From contig NZ_JAKUCN010000001.1 of the NCBI RefSeq assembly GCF_022808595.1, positions 186,001 through 250,000 of the forward strand: a DNA stretch of 64,000 nucleotides. Reading direction: 5' to 3'. This document shows positions 1-9,682 of this stretch, piece after piece. Both the position numbers and the translations under genes were made by a program. Numbering within the stretch: the stretch's first letter is position 1; the number at the start of each line of letters is the position of its first letter. The DNA is from Microvirga solisilvae. Lineage in GTDB: Bacteria > Pseudomonadota > Alphaproteobacteria > Rhizobiales > Beijerinckiaceae. Below the pieces are notes generated by a model, which did not search any database, was not told where the DNA came from, and worked only from the letters and a program-made list of their open reading frames with translations.

Positions 1-855
1 GGTCGCGCCCTGTCGTTCTTCGACAACGGCGACCTGCCGACGGGTCACATGGGCACGCTCCGCTTCTCGGACGCTCCGAACGTGAACCTGTTCGCCTACA
101 CCTTCTCCTTCGGCAACGGCTTCTCGGCCTCGCTGTCGGTTGAAGAAGGCCGCTTCGCTGGTAACACCTTCGATCTGACGCCTGGCGCTCCTGCCGACTT
201 CTTCTACGGCGGCCAGCGCACGCCCGACCTCGTCGCTCAGCTCAAGTACTCCGGTACCTGGGGCTCCGCGATGCTCGCCGGTGCTGCTCACCAGATCCGC
301 AGCGTTGCTATCCCGGTTGCTGGCTTCGCTGAGCCGGTCGTTCCGGACACCGAGTACGGCTTTGCTGTGACGGCTCAGGTTGGCATCAACCTGCCGATGC
401 TGGCTGCTGGCGACGCTCTCTGGATCGCCGCGACCTACGCTGACGGCGCTATGGGCTACCTCGGCTTCGGTGGCGCTAACGGCCGCCTCGGCAGCGTGAA
501 CCGTCCTGTCGTCGACGCCTACTACGACGTCGATGGCGAAATCGACACCGCTCAGGGCTGGTCGATCGCCGGTGGTCTCCGTCACTACTGGACCCCCGAG
601 ATCCGTCAGAACGTCTTCGGTTCGTATGCTCGCGTTGAGTACGGCGCAGCTGCTGATGCCCTCTTCGGCACCCCGCTTGCTCCGGTCAGCGCGGACTTCA
701 ACGAGTGGCGCGTTGGTACCAACGTGTTCTGGCAGCCGGTTGCTGGTCTCGACCTCGGCGTCGAAGTTCTCTATGCGAACATCGACCCGCGTGGTCCGGA
801 TACCCGCTCGGGCGACGCCTGGGAAGGCCGCATCCGCGTTCAGCGCGACTTCTAA
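1..855 (+). CDS. Porin, Porin_2 family (5' end outside window)
   Basis: Outer-membrane beta-barrel porin for passive diffusion of small solutes. The reading frame is open from the first base, so the signal peptide and first strands lie outside the window; 284 residues remain. The visible part alternates glycine/aromatic-rich strands with short turns and ends in Gln-Arg-Asp-Phe, the terminal aromatic residue expected for BAM-dependent barrel insertion. Composition and the pattern ending in a 'VGTNVFWQPVAGLDLGVEV' stretch fit the alphaproteobacterial Porin_2 group. A strong terminator follows at once, so it is the last gene of its transcript. Solute specificity cannot be told. Confidence 0.9.
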   Translation, partial: GRALSFFDNGDLPTGHMGTLRFSDAPNVNLFAYTFSFGNGFSASLSVEEGRFAGNTFDLTPGAPADFFYGGQRTPDLVAQLKYSGTWGSAMLAGAAHQIRSVAIPVAGFAEPVVPDTEYGFAVTAQVGINLPMLAAGDALWIAATYADGAMGYLGFGGANGRLGSVNRPVVDAYYDVDGEIDTAQGWSIAGGLRHYWTPEIRQNVFGSYARVEYGAAADALFGTPLAPVSADFNEWRVGTNVFWQPVAGLDLGVEVLYANIDPRGPDTRSGDAWEGRIRVQRDF

Positions 856-880
856 TCGGTTCAACCCGATTGGTTAGAGG

Positions 881-912
881 AAACCCCGGTGGAAACACCG
901 GGGTTTTCTTTT
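881..912 (+). terminator. Rho-independent terminator of the porin gene
   Basis: An 11-bp perfect stem (AAACCCCGGTG, 881-891, with CACCGGGGTTT, 896-906), a GAAA tetraloop and a T-rich tail. It starts 26 bases after the porin stop codon. Confidence 0.9.
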
Positions 913-1134
913 TGCGTCGTTCTCGTTGTGAGGCGCGGGGATATGGCTTTTCCCAAGGCGCCAGTGCTCAGAAGACGCCAGAGTTCAGAACATCATCACT
1001 GATTTTGGAGAAGGCAGGCTCGGCTCACGGACGCGAGGTAATGTTCGTAGGAGGTTGTCGAAAGCTGCTTCGTTCATCAGTGACGGGTAAGGCACACTGA
1101 GAACGCTGCTGATGCCATGCTGATGAAGGCTGCT

Positions 1135-2016
1135 TTAAAGAGAGGTCTCAACTTTGACGATCAGGTTGCTGATCGCATGAAGAACCGCACCTTCCATCAA
1201 CGGCGCGTGGCCTTGGCCTGGCACCGTGAGGGCCGTTAGGTGCGGATGGCGCTGCTGCATGGCAAAGAGCGTCTTGTTTGAGAGCAGGTCCGAGAGTTCG
1301 CCTCGGATGGCGAGAACCGGTACAGACGCCAGCCCTTCGAAGAGCTGCCACAGATCCGGCATGGGCTTTGTCAGATCCAATTCCTGCAAAGGCTTCATCA
1401 GGTTGGGATCGTAGCTGAGCACGAGGCGGCCGCTCTCCTCATGCCAGGTGCCGCGGGCCATGGCTTCCCATTGCTCGGGACCAAAGGCGGGAAACTGCGG
1501 GCCGGAAACTTGCTTCAGGATCTGCGCACCCTCCAGCAGGGTCGCCGGCATTGGCAGCTTGCCGACATAGTTGCGAATGCGGATCAATCCTTCAGACTCG
1601 ATGACGGGGCCTACATCGTTCAGCACAGCGCCCGCGATCAGCCCGGGCTTTGCCACATTCAGCGCCATTGTGAGCAATCCGCCGCGTGAAGTTCCGACGA
1701 ACACGGCCTTCTCGATACCTGCGACGGTCAGAACCTGCAGAATGTCACCGAGCTCGGTGCCGAGATCGTATTGTCGCCAGTCTGAAGTCCATGCCGACCG
1801 GCCGCGTCCGCGGTAATCAACAGCGAGAACGCGGCGGGGGCGGAACGCATCCGTGCTGAGCGCCAGAGCGAGTTCGTGAAAATCCTCGGAGTTACGCGCG
1901 AGGCCCGGCAGGCACACGACGGGAAGCGCTGCTCCCGACAAGAGACCGTAATCGCGGGCATAGAGTTTCAGGCCGTCCGAGGCCGATACGAAGAGATCCC
2001 GATAAGAACTGCTCAT
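1135..2016 (-). CDS. Alpha/beta hydrolase
   Basis: Alpha/beta-hydrolase-fold enzyme, 293 residues, substrate unknown. The nucleophile elbow is Gly-Thr-Ser-Arg-Gly (Ser about 110), the acid is probably the Asp in 'GELSDLL' (about 243) and the His lies in 'GQGHAPLM' (about 270). There is no signal peptide, so it is probably cytoplasmic. I start at the ATG giving MSSSYRDLF; a TTG 16 codons upstream is possible but adds a tail unlike the family. The gene lies just behind the lytic transglycosylase gene in the same direction (45 bp) and is probably co-transcribed. Esterase, lactonase or haloperoxidase-like activities are all possible. Confidence 0.85.
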   Translation of the reverse strand: MSSSYRDLFVSASDGLKLYARDYGLLSGAALPVVCLPGLARNSEDFHELALALSTDAFRPRRVLAVDYRGRGRSAWTSDWRQYDLGTELGDILQVLTVAGIEKAVFVGTSRGGLLTMALNVAKPGLIAGAVLNDVGPVIESEGLIRIRNYVGKLPMPATLLEGAQILKQVSGPQFPAFGPEQWEAMARGTWHEESGRLVLSYDPNLMKPLQELDLTKPMPDLWQLFEGLASVPVLAIRGELSDLLSNKTLFAMQQRHPHLTALTVPGQGHAPLMEGAVLHAISNLIVKVETSL

Positions 2017-2060
2017 GAAAGACACGACATGGGTGGATATTCGATGAGCAGCATCCTGCC

Positions 2061-4118
2061 TCAATACGAGGTCTTTGTCGCATCCGATGTTGCAGCGGCT
2101 GCCGCAGAAGCTTCCGCCGGAGCAGGAGCGGGCTTGTCTTTCAGCCGCGCCCTGTAGACGTGCAGATTCTCCATGACACGTTGTACGTAATTGCGGGTCT
2201 CGTAGAAGGGAATGCGCTCCACCCAGTCAATCATGTCGACCTGGGGCGAACGGGGATCGCCATAGGCATTGATCCATTTCTTCACGTTACCGCCGCCCGC
2301 ATTATAGGAGGCGAAGGCGAGGATGTAGGAACCCTTCCAATCCTCCATCAGCTCTCCGAGATGGGCCGAGCCGATCTTCGCGTTGTAGGACGGGTCTTCG
2401 ATCAGCCGCTTCACATCAAAACCGACGCCGAAGCGCTGGGCTGTGCGCTTGGCGGTGGCGGGCATGAGCTGCATGAGGCCCCGCGCACCTGCGCTTGAGA
2501 TAGCCTTGGGATTGAAGGCGCTTTCCTGCCTTGCAATGGCATAGATCATCGCTGGCTCAACCTCGTCGCCCACCGGCTCGAAATCCGGAATCGCGGCAAG
2601 AGGATAGGCGTGCTGATCGAGGGGGAAGCCGCGCTGGAGAGCGATCTTGCCGATGGCGAGAACCGCGCGGGGATTGCCCTGACTGGTTGCAAGAGCCGCC
2701 AGCGCATCAAGCTGTCCAGGGTCGTTCAATGTCTGGGCAAGATCGATATAGAGGCCGATGGCCAGTTCCGTCTCGCCTGCCTGTTGGAGAAGATTGACAG
2801 CTCGGAAGGGGATGCTGTTCTCGAAGACTTTGCGCTCGTCATCGCTTAGCGGCGCGACCGAGCGCAGGGAGACGGTTTCACCAAGCTTCTCCCGGGCAAG
2901 TTGCCCATAATAGGTGGTTGGGTGGCCGGCCGCCTTGGCATAGAACAGCTTGGCGTCCGCTGAGGCTTCAGCGGCTTCCGCCGCACGGCCCTGCCAATAG
3001 GCGACGCGCGATTGGGAGATCGGCGTGGAGGCGGTCTGCCCGACCGTGGCGAAGTGCTTTGCCGCCGTCGCGGGATCGCTCAGGAAGCGAAGCGCGATCC
3101 AGCCTGCATGGAACTCAGCCTCGATCTGCTGGGCCGGGGATTCTGCTGCATGATGGCTCGCCACCTTGTAGGCGGTCTGGGCGTCGCCCTTGTCGAGAAG
3201 CTCGCGGGTGATGAGGCGCTGCTCGGCCCACCATTCATCGCCGTCCACGCGCTGCTCGTGGTCGCGCGGCGCCTGCATGATGATGTTGGCGGCCTCGACC
3301 AGGTTCTTGCTCCGGCGCTGAAGCAGCGCGCGGGAGAACAGGTAAGAGGGATCGCTCCGCAACGAGGCAGGAACGGCTGCGAAGGCCTTCTCCGCTTTCT
3401 TCTTGCCCTGGAACACGCCCATGCGCGCTTTCACCAGGGTGACGTAATCCTGCCCGGCATAGCCCGCCGCACGCAGGGCTGCGCCCCAATTCTCCTTCAG
3501 GAGATGGCGTTCCATGCGGAACCGGTGATCGGCCTGGGTGAGCAGGCCCGGAAGGCGGGCGCGAATGCGGTCCTCGGTCTCGCTACCGAAGGTGTCCTCA
3601 CGCCATGCCTGGCGAATGAGATCCGTGGCCTGCTTGTCGAGACCGTCATTCTTCAGGGCAAAACCATAGGCGATCCGCCCGCCGGCGGTCACGGGGGGCT
3701 GCTTGTCGAAGAAAGCGCGGATCTGTGCCGTGGAAGGGCGCTCGGAGAGGAAGGTGTCCTCCATCCGGCGCAGGAGCCGCGCCGTGACGGGCCAATCCGG
3801 AAAATCCTTACGGAAGGCGAGGATGCGCTCATGGCCCATGGGCAGGCCGCTGCGGATGGCGAACCATTCCGCGAGGGCCTGAGCGGCGGGGTCGGAGAGC
3901 TTCGACTTGAGGATCGCGGCTTCCGTCTCATCGTTGTCCCGATAGGCCTTGAAGATCAGCGGTAGCTGTTCCAGGTCCCCCATGGCCTTGGAGGGCGGCG
4001 CGAAGTTCTCCAGGGCTGTCGGCTGCGGCGAGCCGGCAGGTCCCTCATTCGCGTGAACGGAGAGAACGGACAAGTGGATTGCGGCGACAGACGCCAGAAG
4101 ACGGACCGAAAGGCGCAT
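2061..4118 (-). CDS. Soluble lytic murein transglycosylase (Slt70-like)
   Basis: Periplasmic enzyme that cleaves the MurNAc-GlcNAc bond of peptidoglycan and leaves 1,6-anhydro ends. About 685 residues: a signal peptide ending near 'VHANEG', a long helical superhelical domain, and a C-terminal SLT domain with 'ARQESAFNPKAISSAGARG' (catalytic Glu about 532), 'LMQLMPATA' and 'SYNAGGGNV'. The tail is rich in Ala/Pro. A GTG four codons upstream (4130) is an alternative start; the ATG has GGGTGA at good distance. The gene is divergent from dapA. Confidence 0.92.
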   Translation of the reverse strand: MRLSVRLLASVAAIHLSVLSVHANEGPAGSPQPTALENFAPPSKAMGDLEQLPLIFKAYRDNDETEAAILKSKLSDPAAQALAEWFAIRSGLPMGHERILAFRKDFPDWPVTARLLRRMEDTFLSERPSTAQIRAFFDKQPPVTAGGRIAYGFALKNDGLDKQATDLIRQAWREDTFGSETEDRIRARLPGLLTQADHRFRMERHLLKENWGAALRAAGYAGQDYVTLVKARMGVFQGKKKAEKAFAAVPASLRSDPSYLFSRALLQRRSKNLVEAANIIMQAPRDHEQRVDGDEWWAEQRLITRELLDKGDAQTAYKVASHHAAESPAQQIEAEFHAGWIALRFLSDPATAAKHFATVGQTASTPISQSRVAYWQGRAAEAAEASADAKLFYAKAAGHPTTYYGQLAREKLGETVSLRSVAPLSDDERKVFENSIPFRAVNLLQQAGETELAIGLYIDLAQTLNDPGQLDALAALATSQGNPRAVLAIGKIALQRGFPLDQHAYPLAAIPDFEPVGDEVEPAMIYAIARQESAFNPKAISSAGARGLMQLMPATAKRTAQRFGVGFDVKRLIEDPSYNAKIGSAHLGELMEDWKGSYILAFASYNAGGGNVKKWINAYGDPRSPQVDMIDWVERIPFYETRNYVQRVMENLHVYRARLKDKPAPAPAEASAAAAATSDATKTSY

Positions 4119-4303
4119 TGTGAGGTTCACCCGCTAACCCCCATTTCGCCGCCTGTCTGTTGTGGCGACGTTTCACTTGAGGAAACACCAAGTGCCGCGC
4201 TAGGACAACACCCTAAAGGAGCGTTTGCGCGGATGCGACGCACCCCTTATGTGTTAAGCCCTTGGGCTCTCTCCCATCTGCCGCTTCTTACTCGAGGATT
4301 GTC

Positions 4304-5188
4304 ATGACCCGATTCAAAGGCTCCATCACGGCTTTGGTGACCCCCTTCAAGGACGGCGCCGTGGATGAGGCTGCCTTCCGGGCCTTCATCAACTGGCAGA
4401 TCGAGCAGGGCACCCATGGCCTGGTTCCCGTCGGTACCACCGGCGAGAGCCCGACGCTCAGCCACAAGGAGCATGACCGGGTCATCGAGATCTGCGTCGA
4501 CGAGGTGAAGGGCAGGGTACCCGTGATCGCCGGTGCCGGCTCCAACAGCACGGAGGAGGCCATCGGTTTCTCCCGCCACGCGGAGAAGTGCGGCGCCGAT
4601 GCGGTGCTGATCGTCACGCCTTATTACAACAAGCCGACGCAGGAAGGGCTCTACCAGCACTTCAAGGCGATCAACGACGCCATCGGCATTCCGATCTTCA
4701 TCTACAATATCCCCGGCCGTTCGGTGATCGATATGTCGGTGGAGACGATGGCGCGCCTGTTCGAGCTCAAGAACATCGTGGGCGTGAAGGACGCGACTGC
4801 GAACCTTGCCCGTACCAGCCTGCAGCGCCAAGCCATGGGGCCTGACTTCATCCAACTCTCGGGCGAGGATGCGACGGCCCTCGGCTTCATGGCCCATGGC
4901 GGCCATGGCTGTATTTCCGTGACTTCCAATGTGGCTCCGCGCTTCTGCGCCGAAATGCAGGAGGCCTGCCTGAAGGGCGATTACGCGACGGCCCTGAAAG
5001 TGCAGGACCGCCTGATGCCGCTCCATACCAACCTGTTCATTGAGACCAATCCGTCGCCGGTGAAGTACGCCGCGTCCGTCCTCGGCCTGATGAAGGACGA
5101 TGTGCGCCTGCCGATGATTCCGGTCTCCGATGGCACCAAGAAAGCAGTGCGTTCGGCCATGGTCCATGCGGGCCTGATCAACGCTTAA
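4304..5188 (+). CDS. dapA: 4-hydroxy-tetrahydrodipicolinate synthase
   Basis: Condenses pyruvate with aspartate-semialdehyde, the first step of the lysine/diaminopimelate branch that feeds peptidoglycan. 294 residues, standard length. The Schiff-base lysine is Lys162 in 'GVKDAT'; the proton-relay Tyr is about residue 134 in 'YNIPGR'; the 'GTTGESPTL' motif is intact. The start follows GAGGA by six bases. smpB begins six bases after the stop codon, so the two are an operon, an order usual in Hyphomicrobiales. Confidence 0.97.
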   Translation: MTRFKGSITALVTPFKDGAVDEAAFRAFINWQIEQGTHGLVPVGTTGESPTLSHKEHDRVIEICVDEVKGRVPVIAGAGSNSTEEAIGFSRHAEKCGADAVLIVTPYYNKPTQEGLYQHFKAINDAIGIPIFIYNIPGRSVIDMSVETMARLFELKNIVGVKDATANLARTSLQRQAMGPDFIQLSGEDATALGFMAHGGHGCISVTSNVAPRFCAEMQEACLKGDYATALKVQDRLMPLHTNLFIETNPSPVKYAASVLGLMKDDVRLPMIPVSDGTKKAVRSAMVHAGLINA

Positions 5189-5194
5189 AGACAA

Positions 5195-5668
5195 ATGGCA
5201 AAAGATCCGAAAAGCGGCCCCCGCGTTGTCGCCGACAACCGGAAGGCGCGTTTCAATTATGAAATCGTGGACACCTACGAGGCCGGCATCGCATTGACCG
5301 GCACGGAGGTGAAATCCCTGCGCACGGGCAAGGCCACCATCGGCGAGGCCTATGCCGGCCCGTCGGGCGAGGAGTTCTTCCTCTTCAACGCCTATATCCC
5401 GGAATACCTGCAGGCGAACCGCTTCAATCACGAGACGAAGCGTCCACGCCGCCTGCTGCTGCACCGGAACCAGATCAACAAGCTCCTTGGCGCCACGCAG
5501 CGCGAGGGCTTCACCGTGATCCCGCTCAAGATCTATTTCAACGAGCGTGGGATGGCGAAGGTGGAACTCGGCCTCGGGCGAGGTAAGAAGCTCCACGACA
5601 AGCGCGAGACGGAGAAGGAGCGCTCCTGGAACCGCGAGAAGGCGCGCCTCATGCGCGACAAGGGCTGA
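5195..5668 (+). CDS. smpB: SsrA-binding protein SmpB
   Basis: Binds tmRNA and brings it to stalled ribosomes for trans-translation. 157 residues, full length. '[12 protein letters not shown]', '[15 protein letters not shown]' and the basic tail '[16 protein letters not shown]' are family hallmarks; the tail enters the empty mRNA channel. Six bases separate it from dapA, so translational coupling is likely. No tmRNA gene is visible nearby. Confidence 0.97.
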   Translation: MAKDPKSGPRVVADNRKARFNYEIVDTYEAGIALTGTEVKSLRTGKATIGEAYAGPSGEEFFLFNAYIPEYLQANRFNHETKRPRRLLLHRNQINKLLGATQREGFTVIPLKIYFNERGMAKVELGLGRGKKLHDKRETEKERSWNREKARLMRDKG

Positions 5669-5716
5669 CACGCGACGCCTGTGCTCTAACTTCCTTCCTA
5701 CTTGGGAGGGATCAGC

Positions 5717-6247
5717 ATGGCGTCCGTAGCTCTCGTTTCCGTTCTCGGCCCTGATCGTGTCGGGCTTATCGCCGCGATTGCGGAGCACCTGTTCGATATC
5801 GGCGTGAACCTGCGCGACACCACCTTCGCTTCGCTGGGGTCCGGAGCCGAGTTCCTGGCGATCTGCGAGCTGCCCTCGGGCCTCGAAGCGAGCACGATCG
5901 AAGCAGGCTTGAGGCAAGTGCCGGAATTAGAGGGCGCGGAGGTTCGCGCCGTGCCTTATGCCTTCGATCCGAGCCCAGGCCCTGCGGGCAGCATCACGCA
6001 CCGCATCACCATCAGTGGCGGTGATCAGCTCGGTCTCGTGGCGCGGCTGGCGGAAGTGTTCAAGCAATACGATGCCAACATCGTGCGCCTCGAGGCGCGC
6101 AAGCTGTCGGATGCCGAAGGCGGGCTCTATGTGACGCGCTTTGCGGTCTTCATCCCGCAGGAGCGGGAGAGCCTGTGCCTCGCCACCGTCAGCAACACGG
6201 CGGGAGCACTCGGATTGGATTGCGACGTCGAGGCAAGCTCTCTCTAG
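5717..6247 (+). CDS. ACT-domain protein, GcvR-like
   Basis: 176 residues forming two ACT modules: residues about 1-80 ('SVLGPDRVGLIAAIAEHLFDIG') and about 90-170 ('SGGDQLGLVARLAEVFKQYDANI'). This is the architecture of the glycine cleavage regulator GcvR and related amino-acid-sensing proteins without a catalytic domain. The start follows GGGAGGG. No gcv genes are nearby, so the ligand and target are unknown. It may belong to the dapA-smpB transcript. Confidence 0.8.
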   Translation: MASVALVSVLGPDRVGLIAAIAEHLFDIGVNLRDTTFASLGSGAEFLAICELPSGLEASTIEAGLRQVPELEGAEVRAVPYAFDPSPGPAGSITHRITISGGDQLGLVARLAEVFKQYDANIVRLEARKLSDAEGGLYVTRFAVFIPQERESLCLATVSNTAGALGLDCDVEASSL

Positions 6248-6266
6248 CCTTGCCCTTTAAACGACA

Positions 6267-6289
6267 ATGGCCGGGACGAGCCCGGCCAT
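6267..6289. terminator. Hairpin between convergent genes
   Basis: A 9-bp perfect stem (ATGGCCGGG with CCCGGCCAT) and a 5-nt loop between two gene ends. The T tract is poor on both strands, so it may be a weak bidirectional terminator. Confidence 0.5.
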
Positions 6290-6316
6290 CTCAGCATTCG
6301 GCTTGAAACCGATACC

Positions 6317-6985
6317 TTACATCTCGAACTCGTCGTCCGATCCCTGTTGGCGGATCCCGTAGCGGCTTTCCAGGGCGCCGTTGCGCGGCTGCTGTTGCTG
6401 CTGCGGACGCGGGCGATCCGGGCGGTCGTTGCCTTCACCGGGCGCGCGCTGCGGGCGATCCGACGGGTCGCGGCCGATGCGGGAGGCGAGCTGCGACAGG
6501 TCGAGGAATTCATCGGCCTGGCGGCGCAGCTCATCGGCAACCATCGGGGGCTGGGTGGTGATGGTGGAAACCACCGACACGCGCACACCACGGCGCTGCA
6601 GGGCTTCGACCAGCGAGCGGAAATCGCCGTCGCCGGAGAACAGGACCATGTGATCGATGTAAGGAGCAAGCTCGAGCGCATCGATGGCGAGCTCGATGTC
6701 CATGTTGCCCTTTACCTTACGGCGGCCGGCGGAATCCACGAACTCCTTCGTCGGCTTCGTGACCACGCGGTAGCCGTTGTAATCGAGCCAATCGATGAGC
6801 GGGCGGATAGAAGAGTATTCCTGATCTTCCACGAGTGCCGTGTAGTAGAACGCACGCACAAGTGTGCCACGGCCTTGGAATTCCTTCAGCAGCCGCTTGT
6901 AGTCGATATCGAAACCAAGCGTCTTTGTCGTAGCGTAAAGGTTCGCTCCATCAATGAAGAGCGCTATCCGCTGCTGGCCTGACAT
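6317..6985 (-). CDS. NYN domain (LabA/DUF88-type) protein
   Basis: PIN-like NYN nuclease family, probably acting on RNA. 222 residues. Acidic metal-site residues are visible in 'FIDGAN' (N-terminus), 'GNMDIELAIDAL' and 'SGDGDF'. After residue about 175 the protein turns into a low-complexity tail rich in Arg, Pro and Gln, including five Gln in a row, and ends in acidic 'DDEFEM'. The ATG giving MSGQQRIALF is preferred over upstream codons. LabA-like proteins sit near smpB in many Hyphomicrobiales; the substrate is unknown. Confidence 0.85.
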   Translation of the reverse strand: MSGQQRIALFIDGANLYATTKTLGFDIDYKRLLKEFQGRGTLVRAFYYTALVEDQEYSSIRPLIDWLDYNGYRVVTKPTKEFVDSAGRRKVKGNMDIELAIDALELAPYIDHMVLFSGDGDFRSLVEALQRRGVRVSVVSTITTQPPMVADELRRQADEFLDLSQLASRIGRDPSDRPQRAPGEGNDRPDRPRPQQQQQPRNGALESRYGIRQQGSDDEFEM

Positions 6986-7226
6986 AAGTATTCTCTGTTT
7001 GTGTCTGCCTGGGTGGCATAACAACCTGATGTGTCAGAGCGACATCTATTGTTTTTGCGATCAATACAGTTGCGCAATAAAAACGGACGTGCCTGAAAAC
7101 AGGCTGTTATCAACCCTTTAGACGAGTAAAAACCGAAACTTCGAATACTTAATGGTGAGTAAACGAAAATGAGTCAAGTTGGCAGAAAGGGGGCAGTCAA
7201 CCCTTAACGTGAAAAATAAACAATTT

Positions 7227-7811
7227 TTATGACTTGAGGCTGCGGCTGCCGGGTTTGATCGCCGGCAAAGCTGCGAGTTCGGGGGGCAGCTTGTCGGGTT
7301 CGTAGGCCGGAATATCGAGCTGGACCAGGGAGACAAGCGGTACGCCGAGATCAGCCTTGCCGCCGGAGCGGTCAATGAGGCAGGCCGCGCCCAGGACGTT
7401 CCCCGGATGGTCCTTGAGGGATGCCAGGCACTCGTGGGAAGACAGGCCCGTTGTCACGATGTCCTCCACCATGACGACCCTGGCGCCTTCCGGAATCGTA
7501 AAGCCGCGCCTCAGGACAAAGACGCCGTTCTCGCGCTCCACGAAGATGGCCTTGGCCCCCAGGTGCCTCGCGGTCTCGTAGCCCGGCACGATGCCGCCTA
7601 CGGCGGGGGAGACCACGTAATCGACCGTTCCGAAGCGTTCCTTGATCTTTTCGGCAAGAGCCTTGCAGACCCGTTCGGTGCGAGCAGGATCCTGGAACAC
7701 GAACATCTTCTGCAGGAAGACCGGGCTGTGCAGCCCTGACGAGAGAATGAAATGTCCTTCGAGCAAAGCGCCGGCGGAGCGGAATTCTTCGAGGGCTTCA
7801 TTCGGGGTCAT
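7227..7811 (-). CDS. pyrE: Orotate phosphoribosyltransferase
   Basis: Converts orotate and PRPP to OMP in pyrimidine synthesis. 194 residues. The PRPP loop '[16 protein letters not shown]' is intact, as are '[14 protein letters not shown]' and '[15 protein letters not shown]'. The start follows AAGGAG by eight bases. The 241 bp downstream of it, up to the NYN gene, are AT-rich. Confidence 0.96.
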   Translation of the reverse strand: MTPNEALEEFRSAGALLEGHFILSSGLHSPVFLQKMFVFQDPARTERVCKALAEKIKERFGTVDYVVSPAVGGIVPGYETARHLGAKAIFVERENGVFVLRRGFTIPEGARVVMVEDIVTTGLSSHECLASLKDHPGNVLGAACLIDRSGGKADLGVPLVSLVQLDIPAYEPDKLPPELAALPAIKPGSRSLKS

Positions 7812-8231
7812 AATGGCATCTCCTTGAGTGCTCTTTGGCAGTTGGACAGGCGAGAAGCAAGGGCGTTCAGCGGAGAAGTCGTGCTGAGTCCAGGCCACGA
7901 CGACCACTGTGTGGAAGCGCACTTGAATAACAATATGACATTCCATTTATACGAGGCCAAGAGATCATTGTCAGGCTATTGGCGATGATGAGAAATGTAT
8001 ATCTCCCTTCGCGCGAAGGTGATGCGGGAGATAAAGCCATAAAAGCATGATTAATGAATCGTGCGAGAGTGGGCAGGAGAAACAGATACATGCCGACATT
8101 CATCTTTTGCTTCTGCTGCGCGGGGATATGAATATGAAGACGCAGATAGAGAACTCTTTTTCTGATATGACAGCCGAGCCAGGAGCAGTTGAATGGCGCA
8201 ATCATTCTGCAATCCGTAGAGCCACTATCAT
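7812..8231. other. Intergenic region without a convincing gene (420 bp)
   Basis: Lies between the divergent pyrE and LuxR-type genes and is more AT-rich than its surroundings. Short open frames on both strands (for example 7867-8205 minus and 8047-8274 plus) lack a ribosome site or recognisable protein features. It probably holds the two promoters and untranslated leaders. Confidence 0.5.
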
Positions 8232-8930
8232 ATGGTCTATGACGTCTTGGCTTTCCGTCGAGTCAAAGACATGAAGAACGCCACTTTGAAAGAGTGGGCT
8301 TGCTCGGTAAAGACAGTGCTGGTCGAACCCAGTGAGCTATTCCGGGAAGGCCTGAAACACATCCTGGCCGAGACGGTCTATGGCTCTGCAATCTTCGGCG
8401 AGAGTTTTGATGAAATCCAGCCCTTGCTGAATGCGAGGAGCGGCGTGTCTCTCCTGATCGCAGACGCGGCTCAGGATTTTGCAGCGACATGCGAACGGAT
8501 TCGGTCCCTCAAGAAGCAGATCCCGACCATCCGAGTCGTCATGCTCGTCGAACGATATGATTTCAATCAGATGCTAGCTGCCATTGAAGCAGGGGCAGCC
8601 GCTTATCTCGTGAAGTCGACATCGCCCGAGGCACTCGTGAAGACCTTGGACCTCGTCATGCTGGGTGAAATGATTTTCCCGGTGACCATTTTCCCTCGGC
8701 TGCGAGAGATGGCGGCTGTGCCCCAAGCCGGCAAGGTAAAAGGATTGACCGAGCGCGAGACGGCCGTTCTCGAATGTTTGACGCAAGGTGAATCGAACAA
8801 AGAGATTGCCCGCAGGCTTGAGATTTCGGAGGGCACCGTCAAGGTTCATATCAAAGCGATCTTACGCAAGCTCCAGGTCAAGAACCGGACGCAAGCCGCG
8901 ATGTGGGCATCTACCCATGCCGTTGACTGA
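8232..8930 (+). CDS. LuxR/NarL-type response regulator with degenerate receiver
   Basis: DNA-binding regulator, 232 residues: receiver-like domain (about 25-145) and C-terminal LuxR HTH (about 165-228; 'LTERETAVLECLTQGESNKEIARRL'). Where normal receivers have an acidic pair after strand 1, this has 'VEPSELF'. The likely phospho-acceptor region reads 'LLIADAAQDF', and the conserved Lys is in 'AYLVKS'. No histidine kinase is adjacent, so it is an orphan and may not need phosphorylation. An ATG at 8271 (MKNATLKEW) is an equally possible start. Confidence 0.85.
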   Translation: MVYDVLAFRRVKDMKNATLKEWACSVKTVLVEPSELFREGLKHILAETVYGSAIFGESFDEIQPLLNARSGVSLLIADAAQDFAATCERIRSLKKQIPTIRVVMLVERYDFNQMLAAIEAGAAAYLVKSTSPEALVKTLDLVMLGEMIFPVTIFPRLREMAAVPQAGKVKGLTERETAVLECLTQGESNKEIARRLEISEGTVKVHIKAILRKLQVKNRTQAAMWASTHAVD

Positions 8931-8975
8931 CGGCTCAGCGAAATGAAAGACAATTTCTGGCGCGCAGGGAGCAGT

Positions 8976-9674
8976 CTAACTTCTCTCTGCCGCCTGAATG
9001 AAGGCGCGGAAGATCGGGTTTCCGGGATGCTCCTGCCGCGTGAATGCTTCCTGATGCCACTGAACGCCGAGTGCGAAGCGATACGATGGGATTTCAACGG
9101 CTTCTATGACGCCGTCCTCGGCATAAGCGCTCGCGATCACATCCTTGGATAGCTCGACGACGGCTTCGCGGTGAAAGGTGTTCACCGTGAGTTCGCGCTG
9201 GCCGACGATGCGGGAGAGAAGGGTATCTTCCTTGATCGCCACGGGATGCAAGTGTCCGCGCTTGTCGTGCTCCATGATGTGCGAGCCCATCGCGCGCACA
9301 TCCGGCGAGAGGCGGCAACCGTGGAGACCTGCGAGAACCTGCATGCCGTTGCAGATGCCGAGCACCGGCTTGTCGCGTTCGAGAAAGCTGCGCATGAGCG
9401 CAAGCTCCACGGCAAGACGCTCGGATTCCGGAGCCTTGGAGACCTGACCGTCGATGAACCACTCATCCGGAAAGGCGAAGCGGCCGCCCACATTCACGAA
9501 ACCGTCGAACTCGTCGACGACATTCTCCACCATGTCCATGTGATACGGAATGCCGAAAGGCATGCCGCCTGCACCGTGAATCGCGATGAAGTAGTTCTTC
9601 GTCATGTCATAGCGCGTGCCGTCGACGCTGGTGTTCTCGTCCATGATGACGGCAATGCGGGGCTTGTTCGGCAT
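8976..9674 (-). CDS. Class I glutamine amidotransferase-like hydrolase (peptidase C26)
   Basis: 232 residues with a complete class I glutaminase triad: Cys about 108 in 'GICNGMQ', His about 207 and Glu about 209 in 'GVQWHQEAF'. It stands alone without a synthase domain, as in gamma-glutamyl-GABA hydrolases (PuuD-like) and related C26 enzymes. It starts eight bases behind the rsh stop, so it is probably translated from the rsh transcript. The substrate is not known; no putrescine-degradation genes are nearby. Confidence 0.82.
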   Translation of the reverse strand: MPNKPRIAVIMDENTSVDGTRYDMTKNYFIAIHGAGGMPFGIPYHMDMVENVVDEFDGFVNVGGRFAFPDEWFIDGQVSKAPESERLAVELALMRSFLERDKPVLGICNGMQVLAGLHGCRLSPDVRAMGSHIMEHDKRGHLHPVAIKEDTLLSRIVGQRELTVNTFHREAVVELSKDVIASAYAEDGVIEAVEIPSYRFALGVQWHQEAFTRQEHPGNPIFRAFIQAAERS

Positions 9675-9682
9675 TGAGAGTT

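Noticed and set aside
4247-5917. 556-codon open frame on the minus strand across dapA, smpB and the ACT gene
   Set aside because: It is antisense to three clear genes; GC-rich third positions keep this frame open. The protein has no domain and is His/Arg/Leu-biased.
8047-8274. Possible 75-residue protein upstream of the LuxR-type gene
   Set aside because: Overlaps the regulator start, no ribosome site, no protein features.
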